From an uncultured Alphaproteobacteria bacterium (GTDB lineage: Bacteria; Pseudomonadota; Alphaproteobacteria; JAPOUT01; G958296285): a stretch of DNA of 64,000 nucleotides. The translations under genes were made by a program, and so were the position numbers. How positions within the stretch are numbered: the first letter of the stretch is position 1; each line of letters starts with the position of its first letter. The DNA lies in NCBI GenBank assembly GCA_958296285.1, contig OY282459.1:1066367-1130366 (forward strand). The letters run 5' to 3'. The notes beneath the pieces were generated by a model that did no database searches, was not told the DNA's origin, and saw only the letters and a program-made list of their open reading frames with translations. Shown in pieces: positions 22,792-32,300 of the stretch.

Positions 22792-24269
22792 CTAGGCTCT
22801 CTTGCGAGGGGCGCGAGGAAGTCGCCGAGCGGCTCTATCAGGAAGACCATAGCGAAGCAAGCGAGCGCTGTCAGGCACGGCGGCAGGAGGCACAAAAAAG
22901 GGGCTTCCCGCATGGCGACTCTTTTCTCCGCGCCCGACAGAAAGGCGCGCGCCGGGATTGTCAGCAGATAGAGCAGGTTGAGGAGCGAACTCAACAGAAG
23001 AGTCGCGAGCGCCGCCCATGCGCCCCAAGACTGACCGCTTGACAGAGCCGCTTCGCCCAAGCGCCATTTGCTCCACATGCCGATAAAGGGCGGCAGGCCT
23101 ATGATGCTCAACGCGCCCAGCGTGAAGGCGGAGAAGGTCAGAGGCATGGCGCGTCCCAAGCCTGCCATGTCGGGGATTTCGTCCTTATGCGAGGCGGTGT
23201 GGATCGCCCCGGCGCACATGAAGAGCGAGACTTTCGCCAGCGCGTGGCTCGCCATATGAAGAGCGCCGGCGACCATCGCCGCCGGCGTGGCGAGCGCCAT
23301 GGCGAGAATCACGTAAGCGAGCTGACTCACGGTGGAATAGGCGAGACGCGCTTTGAGGTTCGTCTTCGTCAGAGCGATCAGAGACGCCGCCAAGATAGAG
23401 AAGCAGGCGAGCCAAATCAGCCATTCGGACGCGCCTTTTTCGCTTAAAAACGCCGCGCCGAAAATATAAATCCCGACTTTGAGAACGGCGAAGACTCCGG
23501 CTTTAACAACCGCGACCGCGTGAAGAAGAGCGCTCACCGGGGTCGGCGCGACCATCGCTTCGGGCAGCCAGCGATGGAGCGGCATCAGCGCCGCCTTGCC
23601 GATGCCATAGACATAGAGCGCCAACAGAAGCGCCGCCTCCATGCCGCCCATGCTGCCGGGCAGGATTCCGCCTTCAACGAAATCCAGCGTGCCGGCGCGC
23701 CGCCACGTCCAGATGATCGCAGGCAGCAGAAAGAGAAAGGACGTGCCGAGCAGATAGGCGAGATAATATCGTCCGCCGCGCTTCGCCTCTTTGGTCTCGC
23801 GGTGGGAGACGAGCGGATAGGTGGAGAGCGTCAGGATTTCATAGAAGATGAAGAGCGTCAGAAGATTGGCGGCGAAGGCGACCCCGATGGCGCTCCCGAT
23901 CGCGATGGAGAAACAGGCGAAGAAGCGCGGCTGCTTCTTTTCGTTGTTGGCGCGCATATAGCCTATCGCGTAAAGCCCCGTGATGACCCAAAGCGCCGAG
24001 GCGAGCGCCGCGAAGAGAAGTCCGAGCGGTTCCAAATGCCATGCCACGTCAAGATTGGGGAGAAGGGCGAAGAGCGTCCATGCATGGGTTTTTCCGTCTT
24101 CATAGAGAAAGAGGAGGGCGATGACGCAAGCCGCCGTGCCTATGGAGACGGCGATCATCATAATGTCGCGCGGATTGGGCAGCCGCCCGAGCAAGAGGAT
24201 CGCCGCCGCCCCCAAAAAAGGCAAAGCGAGGGCGAGAAGCGAAAGCGTCTGCATGAGATTTCCGCTCAT
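22788..24269 (-). CDS. mrpD: Second MnhD/NuoM-like antiporter subunit
   Basis: 493 residues, about 14 helices. Contains IFYEILTLSTYPLVSHRET (TM5 glutamate region) and KAALMPLHRWLPEAMVAPTPVSALLHAVAVVKAG, the family's most conserved helix block with the ion-path lysines and histidine. Closest in look to the MnhD/NuoM group. It starts one base after the preceding MnhD stop. In canonical Mrp complexes one MrpA and one MrpD pump; here three D-like subunits take that place. Confidence 0.9.
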   Translation of the reverse strand: MSGNLMQTLSLLALALPFLGAAAILLLGRLPNPRDIMMIAVSIGTAACVIALLFLYEDGKTHAWTLFALLPNLDVAWHLEPLGLLFAALASALWVITGLYAIGYMRANNEKKQPRFFACFSIAIGSAIGVAFAANLLTLFIFYEILTLSTYPLVSHRETKEAKRGGRYYLAYLLGTSFLFLLPAIIWTWRRAGTLDFVEGGILPGSMGGMEAALLLALYVYGIGKAALMPLHRWLPEAMVAPTPVSALLHAVAVVKAGVFAVLKVGIYIFGAAFLSEKGASEWLIWLACFSILAASLIALTKTNLKARLAYSTVSQLAYVILAMALATPAAMVAGALHMASHALAKVSLFMCAGAIHTASHKDEIPDMAGLGRAMPLTFSAFTLGALSIIGLPPFIGMWSKWRLGEAALSSGQSWGAWAALATLLLSSLLNLLYLLTIPARAFLSGAEKRVAMREAPFLCLLPPCLTALACFAMVFLIEPLGDFLAPLAREPR

Positions 24270-24270
24270 T

Positions 24271-25794
24271 TCATTGACCCGCCGCTTCCAAACTGTCGGC
24301 GATGATCTCCGCCGCCCCGACAGGCAGCCGCGTATCCACGCCGAAATAGACGCTCAACAGCGCCGCGATCCATAAGGGCAGCAGCATGGAGAAGGGCGCT
24401 TCACGCCGAGGCGCCTCGGCGCGGGGCGCTCCACGCCGTCTCCCTGTCGGCGCTTTCAAGTAAGCCGCCTCTATGACGCGCCACACATAAAGGACTGCCA
24501 TCAGCGAGACCGCCGCGATCACGAGCGCGATGAGCCAAAAGCCTTGAGCGAGCGCCGCGTCCATCAAAAGCCATTTGCCGATAAAGCCGCCTGTCAGAGG
24601 CGCGCCGATCAAACTCAAAGCGGCGATCGTGAAAGCGGCCATTGTCCAAGGCATGTCCCGCGCGATCCCATGCAGATCGGAGAGTTTCATGCTCGCCTGT
24701 TGATAAGCGATGCAGCCGAGCGCCATGAAGATCGCCGATTTGGCGAGCGCGTGATTGAAGAGATAGACGAAGGAGGCTTCCAACCCTTCACGGCTTTCCA
24801 ATCCGATTCCGAGCATCATATAGCCAAGCTGCGCGATGCTGGAATAGGCGAAGATTCGCTTCGCGTGCCGCGCGAAGATCGCCGAAAAGGATCCGATGAT
24901 CATGCCGATCATGGCGGTCGGCAGAATGACGGCGTTCAAAGTCTCGCCGCCTATCGCGAAGTCCAATCCGAAGACGGAGAAGAGGAAGCGGACGAGCGCG
25001 TAAATCGCCACCTTCGCCGCCGCCGCCGACAGAAAGACCGTCGCCGCCGAGGGCGCGAAGGCATAGGCGTTGGGCAGCCAGACATGAAGCGGAAAGAGCG
25101 CGATTTTTAGAGCCAAACCGACAATGATGAAAGCCTCCGCCGCGTAAAGGGAGCGCGAGCCAACGGGCAGCGCGTGAAGGCGATCGGCGAGATCGGTCAT
25201 ATTGAGCGTCCCTGTCGCGGCGTAGAGGAAGAAGACGCCGATGACGAAAAAGGTCGCGCCGATCGTTCCCATGATCAGATAATTGTAGGCGGCGGAAAGG
25301 GCGCGGCGATCTCGGTCGCCGCCCAGAGCGATCAGCGCGTAGGCGGCGAGGGACGAGATTTCCAAAAAGACGAACATATTAAAGGCGTCATTTGTCGCGG
25401 CGACCCCCAAAAGTCCGCTCGCGCAGAGAAGATAGCAGACGTAAAACGCCGACTGCCTCGCCGCAGGAAGTTCGCGCGCCACGCTCCGCCGCGCGAAGAG
25501 AAGCCCCAAAAGCGAAGCCCCCGCCACGATCAGCAGCATCAAGGCGCTCATCATGTCTATCCGATATTCTATGCCGAGGGGCGGCGGGAAGCCTCCAAAG
25601 TGGTAGGAGAGAACGCGCCCGTCAAAAGTTTTCTCCAACAGAAACGCCGCGCAGAGAAAAGAGAGCAGCGAGACGAGGAGCGCTGTCGCCCAAACGCCAT
25701 TCGCCGCCCGCGAGAAAAGAAAGCAGAGCGGCGCGGTCAGAAGCGGCAGCAAAATGACAAGCGCCGGCGCGTGAAGCGCGAGAGTTTCGCTCAT
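24271..25794 (-). CDS. mrpD: MnhD-like subunit of the Mrp-type Na+/H+ antiporter
   Basis: 507 residues, about 14 helices, matching MnhD: FLEISSLAAYALIALGGDRDR around TM5 and KIALFPLHVWLPNAYAFAPSAATVFLSAAAAKVAIYAL in the core. ATG overlaps the MnhC stop (ATGA). The N-terminal residues (MSETLALHAPALVILLPLLT) are typical. It is the first of three D-like subunits in this operon. Confidence 0.93.
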   Translation of the reverse strand: MSETLALHAPALVILLPLLTAPLCFLFSRAANGVWATALLVSLLSFLCAAFLLEKTFDGRVLSYHFGGFPPPLGIEYRIDMMSALMLLIVAGASLLGLLFARRSVARELPAARQSAFYVCYLLCASGLLGVAATNDAFNMFVFLEISSLAAYALIALGGDRDRRALSAAYNYLIMGTIGATFFVIGVFFLYAATGTLNMTDLADRLHALPVGSRSLYAAEAFIIVGLALKIALFPLHVWLPNAYAFAPSAATVFLSAAAAKVAIYALVRFLFSVFGLDFAIGGETLNAVILPTAMIGMIIGSFSAIFARHAKRIFAYSSIAQLGYMMLGIGLESREGLEASFVYLFNHALAKSAIFMALGCIAYQQASMKLSDLHGIARDMPWTMAAFTIAALSLIGAPLTGGFIGKWLLMDAALAQGFWLIALVIAAVSLMAVLYVWRVIEAAYLKAPTGRRRGAPRAEAPRREAPFSMLLPLWIAALLSVYFGVDTRLPVGAAEIIADSLEAAGQ

Positions 25795-26186
25795 TCGCGA
25801 TCCTCGTCCCGCGTGTCATCGGCGATGTCGGCTTGGGCGATCTCGTCTTCCTCAATCGTGCCATAGGCTTCGTGGATTCGCAGGACGATCGCCAAGCCCA
25901 GCCCCATTGTCGCCACGCCGACCACGATCGCCGTCAGAATGAGAACATGCGGCAGAGGGTTGGAATAGATCGCCCCGGCCTCGCCCGTCAGGATCGGCGC
26001 CGTTCCGCCGCCGACTTTCCCCGCCGAGATGTAAAAGAGAAAGACCGCGTTCTGAAAAAGATTAAGCCCGAGAATCTTCTTAATCAGATGCGCGCGGCTC
26101 ATGACGATATAAAGACCGATCATCATCAGGAAAGTCGCGATGATGGCGTTATAGTCTTCGGTCAGGATTTGGAGGGCGTTGTCCAT
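25791..26186 (-). CDS. mrpC: MnhC/NuoK-like antiporter subunit
   Basis: 131 residues, three transmembrane helices, NuoK fold: IGLYIVMSRAHLIKKILGLNLFQNAVFLFYISAG with the buried Glu position taken over by Asn/Gln, and NPLPHVLILTAIVVGVATMGLGLAI. An acidic tail (EEDEIAQADIADD) follows. Its start lies 9 bp after the MnhB stop; it overlaps MnhD by 4 nt. Confidence 0.92.
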   Translation of the reverse strand: MDNALQILTEDYNAIIATFLMMIGLYIVMSRAHLIKKILGLNLFQNAVFLFYISAGKVGGGTAPILTGEAGAIYSNPLPHVLILTAIVVGVATMGLGLAIVLRIHEAYGTIEEDEIAQADIADDTRDEDRE

Positions 26187-26195
26187 CGGCTTGTC

Positions 26196-26636
26196 TCACC
26201 AATCCTCCTGTCCGATGTCCTGCCGATGTTCGGAGAAGGCGCGGAAGATGGCGACAATTGTCGCCGCGACCGTGATGCCGACTCCGAGCTCCACGAGAAA
26301 GACTCCGACATGCCGTCCCGCCTGGGCGCTCTGGGCGAGAGGCGCGTAGTCCAAAAAGACGCCGCCGAGCGTCATGCCGGCCGCGCCGGTCAGCCCGTAG
26401 AGAAGAACGCCCGCCGCCATCGCGCGCCGCAGATGCTCCATCGCTATGAGGTTTCTCGCCGCTCCGGCCCCAAAGATGAGCGCGTGCAGAATCAGAGACG
26501 CCGCGAAAACAACCCCCGCCTGAAAGCCTCCGCCCGGACTGTAATCGGCATGAAACTGAACGTAAAGCGCGAAGAGCAGAATCGCCGGCGCCAAGAGAAC
26601 AGCCACAGCGCGAAGAACGAGATGACGCGGCGTCAT
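26196..26636 (-). CDS. mrpB: MnhB antiporter subunit
   Basis: 146 residues, four helices. The block HADYSPGGGFQAGVVFAASLILHAL is the MnhB hallmark; it is followed by ARNLIAMEHLRRAMAAGVLLYGLTG and a helix at the C-terminus. Overlaps the stop of the DUF4040 gene by 4 nt (ATGA). Confidence 0.93.
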   Translation of the reverse strand: MTPRHLVLRAVAVLLAPAILLFALYVQFHADYSPGGGFQAGVVFAASLILHALIFGAGAARNLIAMEHLRRAMAAGVLLYGLTGAAGMTLGGVFLDYAPLAQSAQAGRHVGVFLVELGVGITVAATIVAIFRAFSEHRQDIGQEDW

Positions 26637-27193
26637 GGTTTTCGCCTCCTCGCTCCCGCCGTTCCCGCCCCGCCGAGCAGCGCCAAGATGGCGACCCCCG
26701 CCGTGAAGATCACATAGACTTCGCCGAGCGTGTCAAATCCGCGATAGCTGGCGAGGATCGCTGTCACGACATTCGGGAAGCCGAACTCCTCTTGGGTTCG
26801 CGCGAGATAATCGGGGGCGACATGGAGGTGGATTGGCGCGGCGGGCGAGGCATGGGGCGGCAGATCCTGCGCCCCGTAAAGAATGAACGCGCCGGTGAGA
26901 AGGCTGACGAGAATCGGCATCAGACGGCGCGGCGCGGCGATTTTTTCCGAACCCATCGCGCGAGTCATCGCGGCGAGGAAGAGAATGAGCGTCAGACTCG
27001 CGCCGATCGCCGCCTCGGTGAAGGCGACATCCGGCGCGTCCAACAGAAGAAAGAGAGTCGCCATCGTCATGCTGAACGCGCCGGCATAAATCGCCGCGCT
27101 GAAGAGATCGCGGCGGAGCGCTATCCCAAGCGCCAGAAGGACGAGCATCGTCAGAAGCGCGACATTGACGATCGGATGCAGGAGAGCGCTCAT
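26633..27193 (-). CDS. Fused MbhD/MbhE-like (DUF4040) subunit, equivalent to the C-terminus of MrpA
   Basis: 186 residues, five or six helices. The first half (DLFSAAIYAGAFSMTMATLFLLLDAPDVAFTEAAIGA) is DUF4040/MbhD and the second (GFPNVVTAILASYRGFDTLGEVYVIFTAGVAILALLGG) is MbhE. In classical Mrp these parts form the C-terminal end of the large MrpA subunit; here they are a separate gene and the NuoL-like part of MrpA is absent. The frame is open to 27337, but ATG 27193 overlaps mrpG by 4 nt and starts the hydrophobic region. Confidence 0.88.
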   Translation of the reverse strand: MSALLHPIVNVALLTMLVLLALGIALRRDLFSAAIYAGAFSMTMATLFLLLDAPDVAFTEAAIGASLTLILFLAAMTRAMGSEKIAAPRRLMPILVSLLTGAFILYGAQDLPPHASPAAPIHLHVAPDYLARTQEEFGFPNVVTAILASYRGFDTLGEVYVIFTAGVAILALLGGAGTAGARRRKP

Positions 27194-27519
27194 TCTTTCT
27201 TCTTTCTCTTGGCGCTGTCGGCGAGGAAGGGTTTCGCGCCCGCCGCCCGCGCCGCGCGCGCCAGCGCGTGGGTCGCCGTCGGGCCGGTGATGAGGAGGAT
27301 CAGAAGGATCAAACCCAGTTTGACGACAGCGAGCCATTCCGCGCCGATCATCATGGCGAGAAGCAGAAGCGCCGCCCCCAGACTGTCGGCGAGTCCGGCG
27401 GCGTGGAGGCGGGAATAGATGTCCGGCAGCCGAATGACGCCCAACGCCCCGACAAGGACGAAAAAAGCGCCGAAAAGAAAAAGCGTCCAGCGCGCGATTT
27501 CCATCAAGAGAGCGGTCAT
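27190..27519 (-). CDS. mrpG: MnhG antiporter subunit
   Basis: 109 residues, three helices: GALGVIRLPDIYSRLHAAGLADSLGAALLLL and LGLILLILLITGPTATHALARAA are clear MnhG blocks. The frame is open upstream to 27879, but the ATG at 27519 overlaps the mrpF stop (ATGA) and gives the family's N-terminus. A lysine-rich tail ends the protein. Confidence 0.92.
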   Translation of the reverse strand: MTALLMEIARWTLFLFGAFFVLVGALGVIRLPDIYSRLHAAGLADSLGAALLLLAMMIGAEWLAVVKLGLILLILLITGPTATHALARAARAAGAKPFLADSAKRKKKE

Positions 27520-27797
27520 CGTTTCGCGCTTTCGCTCTCGGCGCGGGCGCGGAAGAATTTTAAGACGGCGATTGTCCCGATGAACGTCAAGAGCGCGTAG
27601 AGAAGAGCGATGTCCAGAAAGTCCGGACGCCCGCCGGCGAAGCCCAGCGCCGCCAACAGAAGCACCGATTGCGTCCCGAAGACATTCGCCGCCAAGACGC
27701 GATCCTGAAGACTCGGGCCCAAAAAGAGTCGCAGCAGCGCCAGCAGCATCGCCGACAGGAGACAGAAGACCATCAAAGGAAAAACAAGACTCGTCAT
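27516..27797 (-). CDS. mrpF: MnhF antiporter subunit
   Basis: 93 residues, three helices; RLFLGPSLQDRVLAANVFGTQSVLLLAALG and DFLDIALLYALLTFIGTIAVLKFF are MnhF blocks. Overlaps mrpE and mrpG by 4 nt each. Confidence 0.93.
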   Translation of the reverse strand: MTSLVFPLMVFCLLSAMLLALLRLFLGPSLQDRVLAANVFGTQSVLLLAALGFAGGRPDFLDIALLYALLTFIGTIAVLKFFRARAESESAKR

Positions 27798-28288
27798 GGC
27801 TCGCCTCTCTCCAAAGCGGCGATCCGATCGCCCATATTGGCGAGCGATTCGCGCGAGCCGGTCTCATCGCAAAGGGCATGGACGAGGAAGCGCCCCTCTT
27901 TGGTCTCCACGGTGACTGTGCCCGGCGTCAGCGTGATGCAATTGGCGAAGAAGGCGCGGGCGGCATCGCTCTTTTGCCGCGCCGGGGTTGAGATGAGTTT
28001 CGGCGCGATCGGCAGAGAGGGCGTCAGAATGATTCGCGCGACTTTAAAGTTGGCGAGGATAAGTTCTCGCGCGAACCATAGGAGATAAGCGGGGAGCCTA
28101 TGGAAAGCGCGGAAGCGTCCGCGCGGGCGGGCGTCTGATCGGGTTCTCCGCCAGAGCCATGCCGAGGCGGCGGCGCTCAATGCGCCGAGCGTCAGAAAGA
28201 GGGATGTGAAATGTCCCGACAGCGCGATCCAAAGCGCCATCGCCAATCCCATCGCGGCGAAAAATTGCGGCATGACCATCTCCCTCAT
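27794..28288 (-). CDS. mrpE: MnhE antiporter subunit, first gene of the Mrp operon
   Basis: 164 residues: two N-terminal helices, a basic patch (RRTRSDARPRGRFRAFHRL), then LLWFARELILANFKVARIILTP and the conserved soluble end NCITLTPGTVTVETKEGRFLVHALC. ATG 28288 (an in-frame ATG at 28276 is possible). It heads a ten-gene minus-strand operon in which most junctions are ATGA overlaps, so the products are made in a fixed ratio. The complex exports Na+ in exchange for H+. Confidence 0.92.
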   Translation of the reverse strand: MREMVMPQFFAAMGLAMALWIALSGHFTSLFLTLGALSAAASAWLWRRTRSDARPRGRFRAFHRLPAYLLWFARELILANFKVARIILTPSLPIAPKLISTPARQKSDAARAFFANCITLTPGTVTVETKEGRFLVHALCDETGSRESLANMGDRIAALERGEP

Positions 28289-28438
28289 CGTCCTTTTGCG
28301 CCGCTTTGGAAATTAATTCAAGACGTCTTCCGATGAAAGAGAGGATTTAAGGTGGGTTTGATTCTCTTCACGGTCGCTATAAAAGACTGGATAAATCATC
28401 ACATTCATTCCATTCTACGCATCCCGCAGCGCCGCATC

Positions 28439-29365
28439 ATGGAAAAAGCCTCCGAAATCCCCGACAATCCTCCGCCGGATTTCTCGCTCGGACGCAGCCA
28501 TGGTCCCTATTCCAGCAGAAACGGGCCGTTCTACCACAGCAGAGAGAAGGCGGTCTTCAAACAGGGTTTTCGCGTGCAGGCGCGGCATTGCAACGGCATG
28601 GGGCGGGCGCATGGCGGCATGATCATGACGCTCGCCGACAGCGTGATGGGCAGCCGCGCCTATTTCGCGTCAGGGCAGGTGAGCGTGACTGTCCAGCTGG
28701 GCGCGCGCTTTCTAGACTCGGCGCGCGAGGGCGCGTGGGTGGAAGCCCATGCCACAGAGCGCCATCTGACGCGCAATTTGGTCTTTTGCGACGCCGCCCT
28801 TTATGAAAGGCAAAATGAAGGCGGAAAAGGCGAGAAAATCCTCGCTCAGACGGCGGGAGTCTTCCATAGAATGCGCGGCGCGGCGGAGAGGCTGCGAAAG
28901 CGCGCCTATCCAAGCGCCGAGCCAGCCGACTCCTTCCCCGATCCGCCGCGAATCTCGCCGCCAAAAGGTTTCAGGCTTCGCGCCGTCAAGAGTCCCTTCC
29001 TTGAGGCGAACGGCCCGTTCTTTGAGAAACATGACGCCGAATCAGACAAAGACAGCGCCTATCATGTGCGAATGCCCGTTTTGAGGCGGCATTGCAATCG
29101 GATGGGCGTGGCGCATGGCGGCATGATGATGACGCTCGCCGACAGCGTTCTGATCGGCGCGGCGGCGCGGCGCTTCGGGCGACCCATTCTGACTGTGCAG
29201 ATGGAAGCGCGCCTTCTGTCGGCGGCGCGGCTCGGCGACATGTTGGAGGCGCGGGCATGGAACGAGCGAAGCGGGGGACGACTCGCCTTTTGTAATTTGG
29301 AGATCAAGCGCGGAGATCGTCTTGTCTTGCTGGGATCGGGAGTCTTCCGCCTCCCGCCGCGATGA
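28439..29365 (+). CDS. Tandem hotdog-fold thioesterase (PaaI-like, two domains)
   Basis: 308 residues made of two PaaI-type hotdog domains. Each has the same helix signature: HCNGMGRAHGGMIMTLADS (about residues 49-67) and HCNRMGVAHGGMMMTLADS (about 218-236), with the catalytic Asp in TLADS and the HGG turn. One polypeptide thus supplies both halves of the normal homodimer. It probably hydrolyses acyl-CoA thioesters. The frame opens at a GTG at 28352, but a TATAAA at 28377-28382 suggests the RNA starts later, so ATG 28439 is preferred. It converges with the AsmA-like gene. Confidence 0.82.
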   Translation: MEKASEIPDNPPPDFSLGRSHGPYSSRNGPFYHSREKAVFKQGFRVQARHCNGMGRAHGGMIMTLADSVMGSRAYFASGQVSVTVQLGARFLDSAREGAWVEAHATERHLTRNLVFCDAALYERQNEGGKGEKILAQTAGVFHRMRGAAERLRKRAYPSAEPADSFPDPPRISPPKGFRLRAVKSPFLEANGPFFEKHDAESDKDSAYHVRMPVLRRHCNRMGVAHGGMMMTLADSVLIGAAARRFGRPILTVQMEARLLSAARLGDMLEARAWNERSGGRLAFCNLEIKRGDRLVLLGSGVFRLPPR

Positions 29366-29373
29366 CGCGATGA

Positions 29374-32300
29374 TCAATTGGACGCGCCGGCCTCCCCGCG
29401 CCCGCGCGATGGCGAATCCTTGCGGAACTCAAACATGCGCCGCAAAAATCCGGGCACCAGCGCCGATACGGGATTGACCCGCACGACAGGCTTCTCGGCA
29501 GGGCCATCTATGGCATAGGTCACGCCCAAAACGCCTTCGCCCTTGCGTCCGGTGATGATCGGACCCAAAATCGGAACATTCTCCAAAGCCGCGTTGATGA
29601 CATAGGCGGGCGTGAGCGTCCCGCGCATCGCCACGCGCTTGCTCCGTCTGTCGTAAGACCCGTAAAGCGAAAGCCCGAGCAGAGGGCCTGCCGCCCAGCC
29701 ATCGCGCAGCTCTATGCGATCGGCCTCCATCTTGAAAGGCAGTTGAAGGCGCTGGAAGGCGACGCCCTGATCCCGCGCCGCATTCAACTGCTCGCCCGAA
29801 GCCTGTTCAGACGGATTGTCAAGAGAGGACTGCTTCATAATGTCCCGCAGAACCTCCGCGCCGACAACGCTGAAATTGCGTATGTTGATCTCGCCGCGAA
29901 TGACGTCTTCGGCGGGGTTTTTCCGCGCGATCTCCGCCTCTATTTTTAGACGCCCGCCATGGACGCCCGAATAAAGATCCAGCCCGCGCAGCACCAAGCC
30001 GGCATTTTCAGACGCCACGAGCAAAAGACGCTTCTTGCCTTTCCTGCCCAAGCGAACTTGAAAATCGCCCTTTTGGAGCTTGCCGTCCAAACGGAGCGTC
30101 TCAATCTTGCCATCGGCGCGGGCGAGCGAAAAACGCGCATCTTGAAGCGCGATGCCGTGATGCGCCTCCAGCGAGCCAATCTCGCCGGACACGAAGACTG
30201 TCTCGGAATCTTGATTTTCGCGATTTTCGCGATTTTCGCTTTCTTCCCGCCCGCCGCCACCATCGCCGCCATCGCCGCCGCGCTGGGCGTTCTCCCGCCC
30301 GCCGCCGAGGATTCTGTCCAGCGCGTGCCGCGCGTCAAAGCGCGCGCCTTTGACCTCCACGCGGAGGGTGCCGTCCTCGGCGCGATGCATCTGAATTTCC
30401 GCCTCCGCCGAAGCCGCGTCCGGATCGCTCGGATCGGGGGTGATGCGGATGGAATCAAAACCCCCCTCCTTCAGACGCAAAGCGCGATCAAGAAACAAAA
30501 AACCCGAAACGCCCGCGCTCGCCGAAGCGAAGCGAATCTTTTCCAATTTCAAAATCTCTCCATCGGAGAAAAGCCTCGCCGCGAAATCCGCCTTCTCGCC
30601 CGAAGGCTTGCGCCATCCCAAATAGGACTGCGACAGAAAAGCGTTGGTCATATCCGCCATGACCGAACCCTCGGCGATCTGTGAAATGCGATCGCGCTTC
30701 AGACGCAAACGAAACGGCGCCGAGCCTTCAATCCGCACCGGAAGAGCGAAGCCCAGAGCCGCCAAACGGCGGCTGTCCAATTTGGTTTCCAGATCAATCT
30801 CCTGCACCGAAGAGATGAGATGCCCTTTATGGTAGGAGAATTTCTCCTCCCATCTCCCCTGAATCCCAACCCCTTGAAGCGCGATGGAGCCTTTTGCCAA
30901 AAGGCCGGAATTGGTCAAATGGATGACGATGTCGCCGTCATGGAGAGCGAGAGGGCGCGAGGCGCTGGCAGATTCATCGGCGCGCGCGAAAATCGGCTCT
31001 AGGGAGAAATTCTCCAACCGCAGCTGCGCGTCCAATTGGGTGTCGCGCATCCAGCTTTTCGCGCCCCTTTTCCAAGTGAGATCGGCGCGGAACGCGCCAT
31101 GCCCAATCGCGTTGGCGGACGAAACCCCCTGCGCCGACAAAAGATGCGAGGGAAGATTGTCAAACCATTGAAGAAGAACATTCGCGCCGCCATGTCCGGC
31201 GACTTTAATCGTTGTTGTGTCTTCGGCGCGATCGTAGGAGGCGGAGGTGATGAGAATTTTTCCATCCGCGCCGGGCGCTTCGCTGGAGGCGTCGGCGATG
31301 CGGCAGGAGAGATTCCTGTTCTCAAAGACGCATTCGCCGTCCGCATCGGTGACCAGCGCGGCGCTTCGGCTGTAGCGGAAGGCGGTGTCCCGAAAAATGA
31401 CCTTGCCGCGACTCGTGAAATCCGACTGCTGCGAGACCGAAAGACCGGCCCTCGGCGGCGCGCGGAAGAAAAACTCCCCTTCCGTCAGATGACCATCGCG
31501 GACATTCGCCACAAACCATTGATGCGCTTTGCGATTCGCGGCGGCGGGGAAAAAGCGCGGAAGATAGGCGAGCGGGATATTGACGAAACGCGCCTGCAGA
31601 TCGGTCCCCGGTGTTTGGATGCCCTGCATCAAACGCCCCCGCAGCTCCACTGTCCCGCCCTCCACTTCCAGCGCGAAGGTTTTGATCTCCATCGCGCGGT
31701 CGGAGACGTGCAGGGCGATTTCTAGCTCCGCCTTCTTCGCAGGGACAGATTCGGGAGACGCGCCGGGAATGTAAAAACTCAAATTTTCCGCCCGCAAAGA
31801 AAGATCAAAACGCGAAATGTCTCCATTCTCCTCCGTATAGATCGCTTTGCCGGCGATTCGGGTCTGCGCGCCGGCGGCTTCGTATCTGAAATCTTTGAGG
31901 TAAAGCGCGCGCTCCTCCATATTGAGCGCGATTTCCATCTCGGCATCGGAGATGATGTGCCGCGCCGGCGAGATCGCCGGAAAAGCGACAGCGCCGCCGC
32001 CCTCGCCGCGAAAACGCGCCTCCGCCGCGCGAATGGCGCCATCGGCGCTAATCTGAGCGGACAATTCGCCGCTGAACTCGCTCTCCAAATGGACGAAATT
32101 GTCCAATTCCGGAAAAAGACGCGCCAAGCGCGCGATCGGCAAATGCGAAACCTCTAGAGCGATGCGGTATCCGTCTTTTTCGGCGAGAGGCTCGGTGCGG
32201 AGGAGCATTTCCCAATTGTCCGAAGGCTTGATCGGCGCCAGATGCCCTTCCAAAGACCCGTTCTTGCGGACGAGAAGAAGCGAGAAACGGGCGATGCGGC

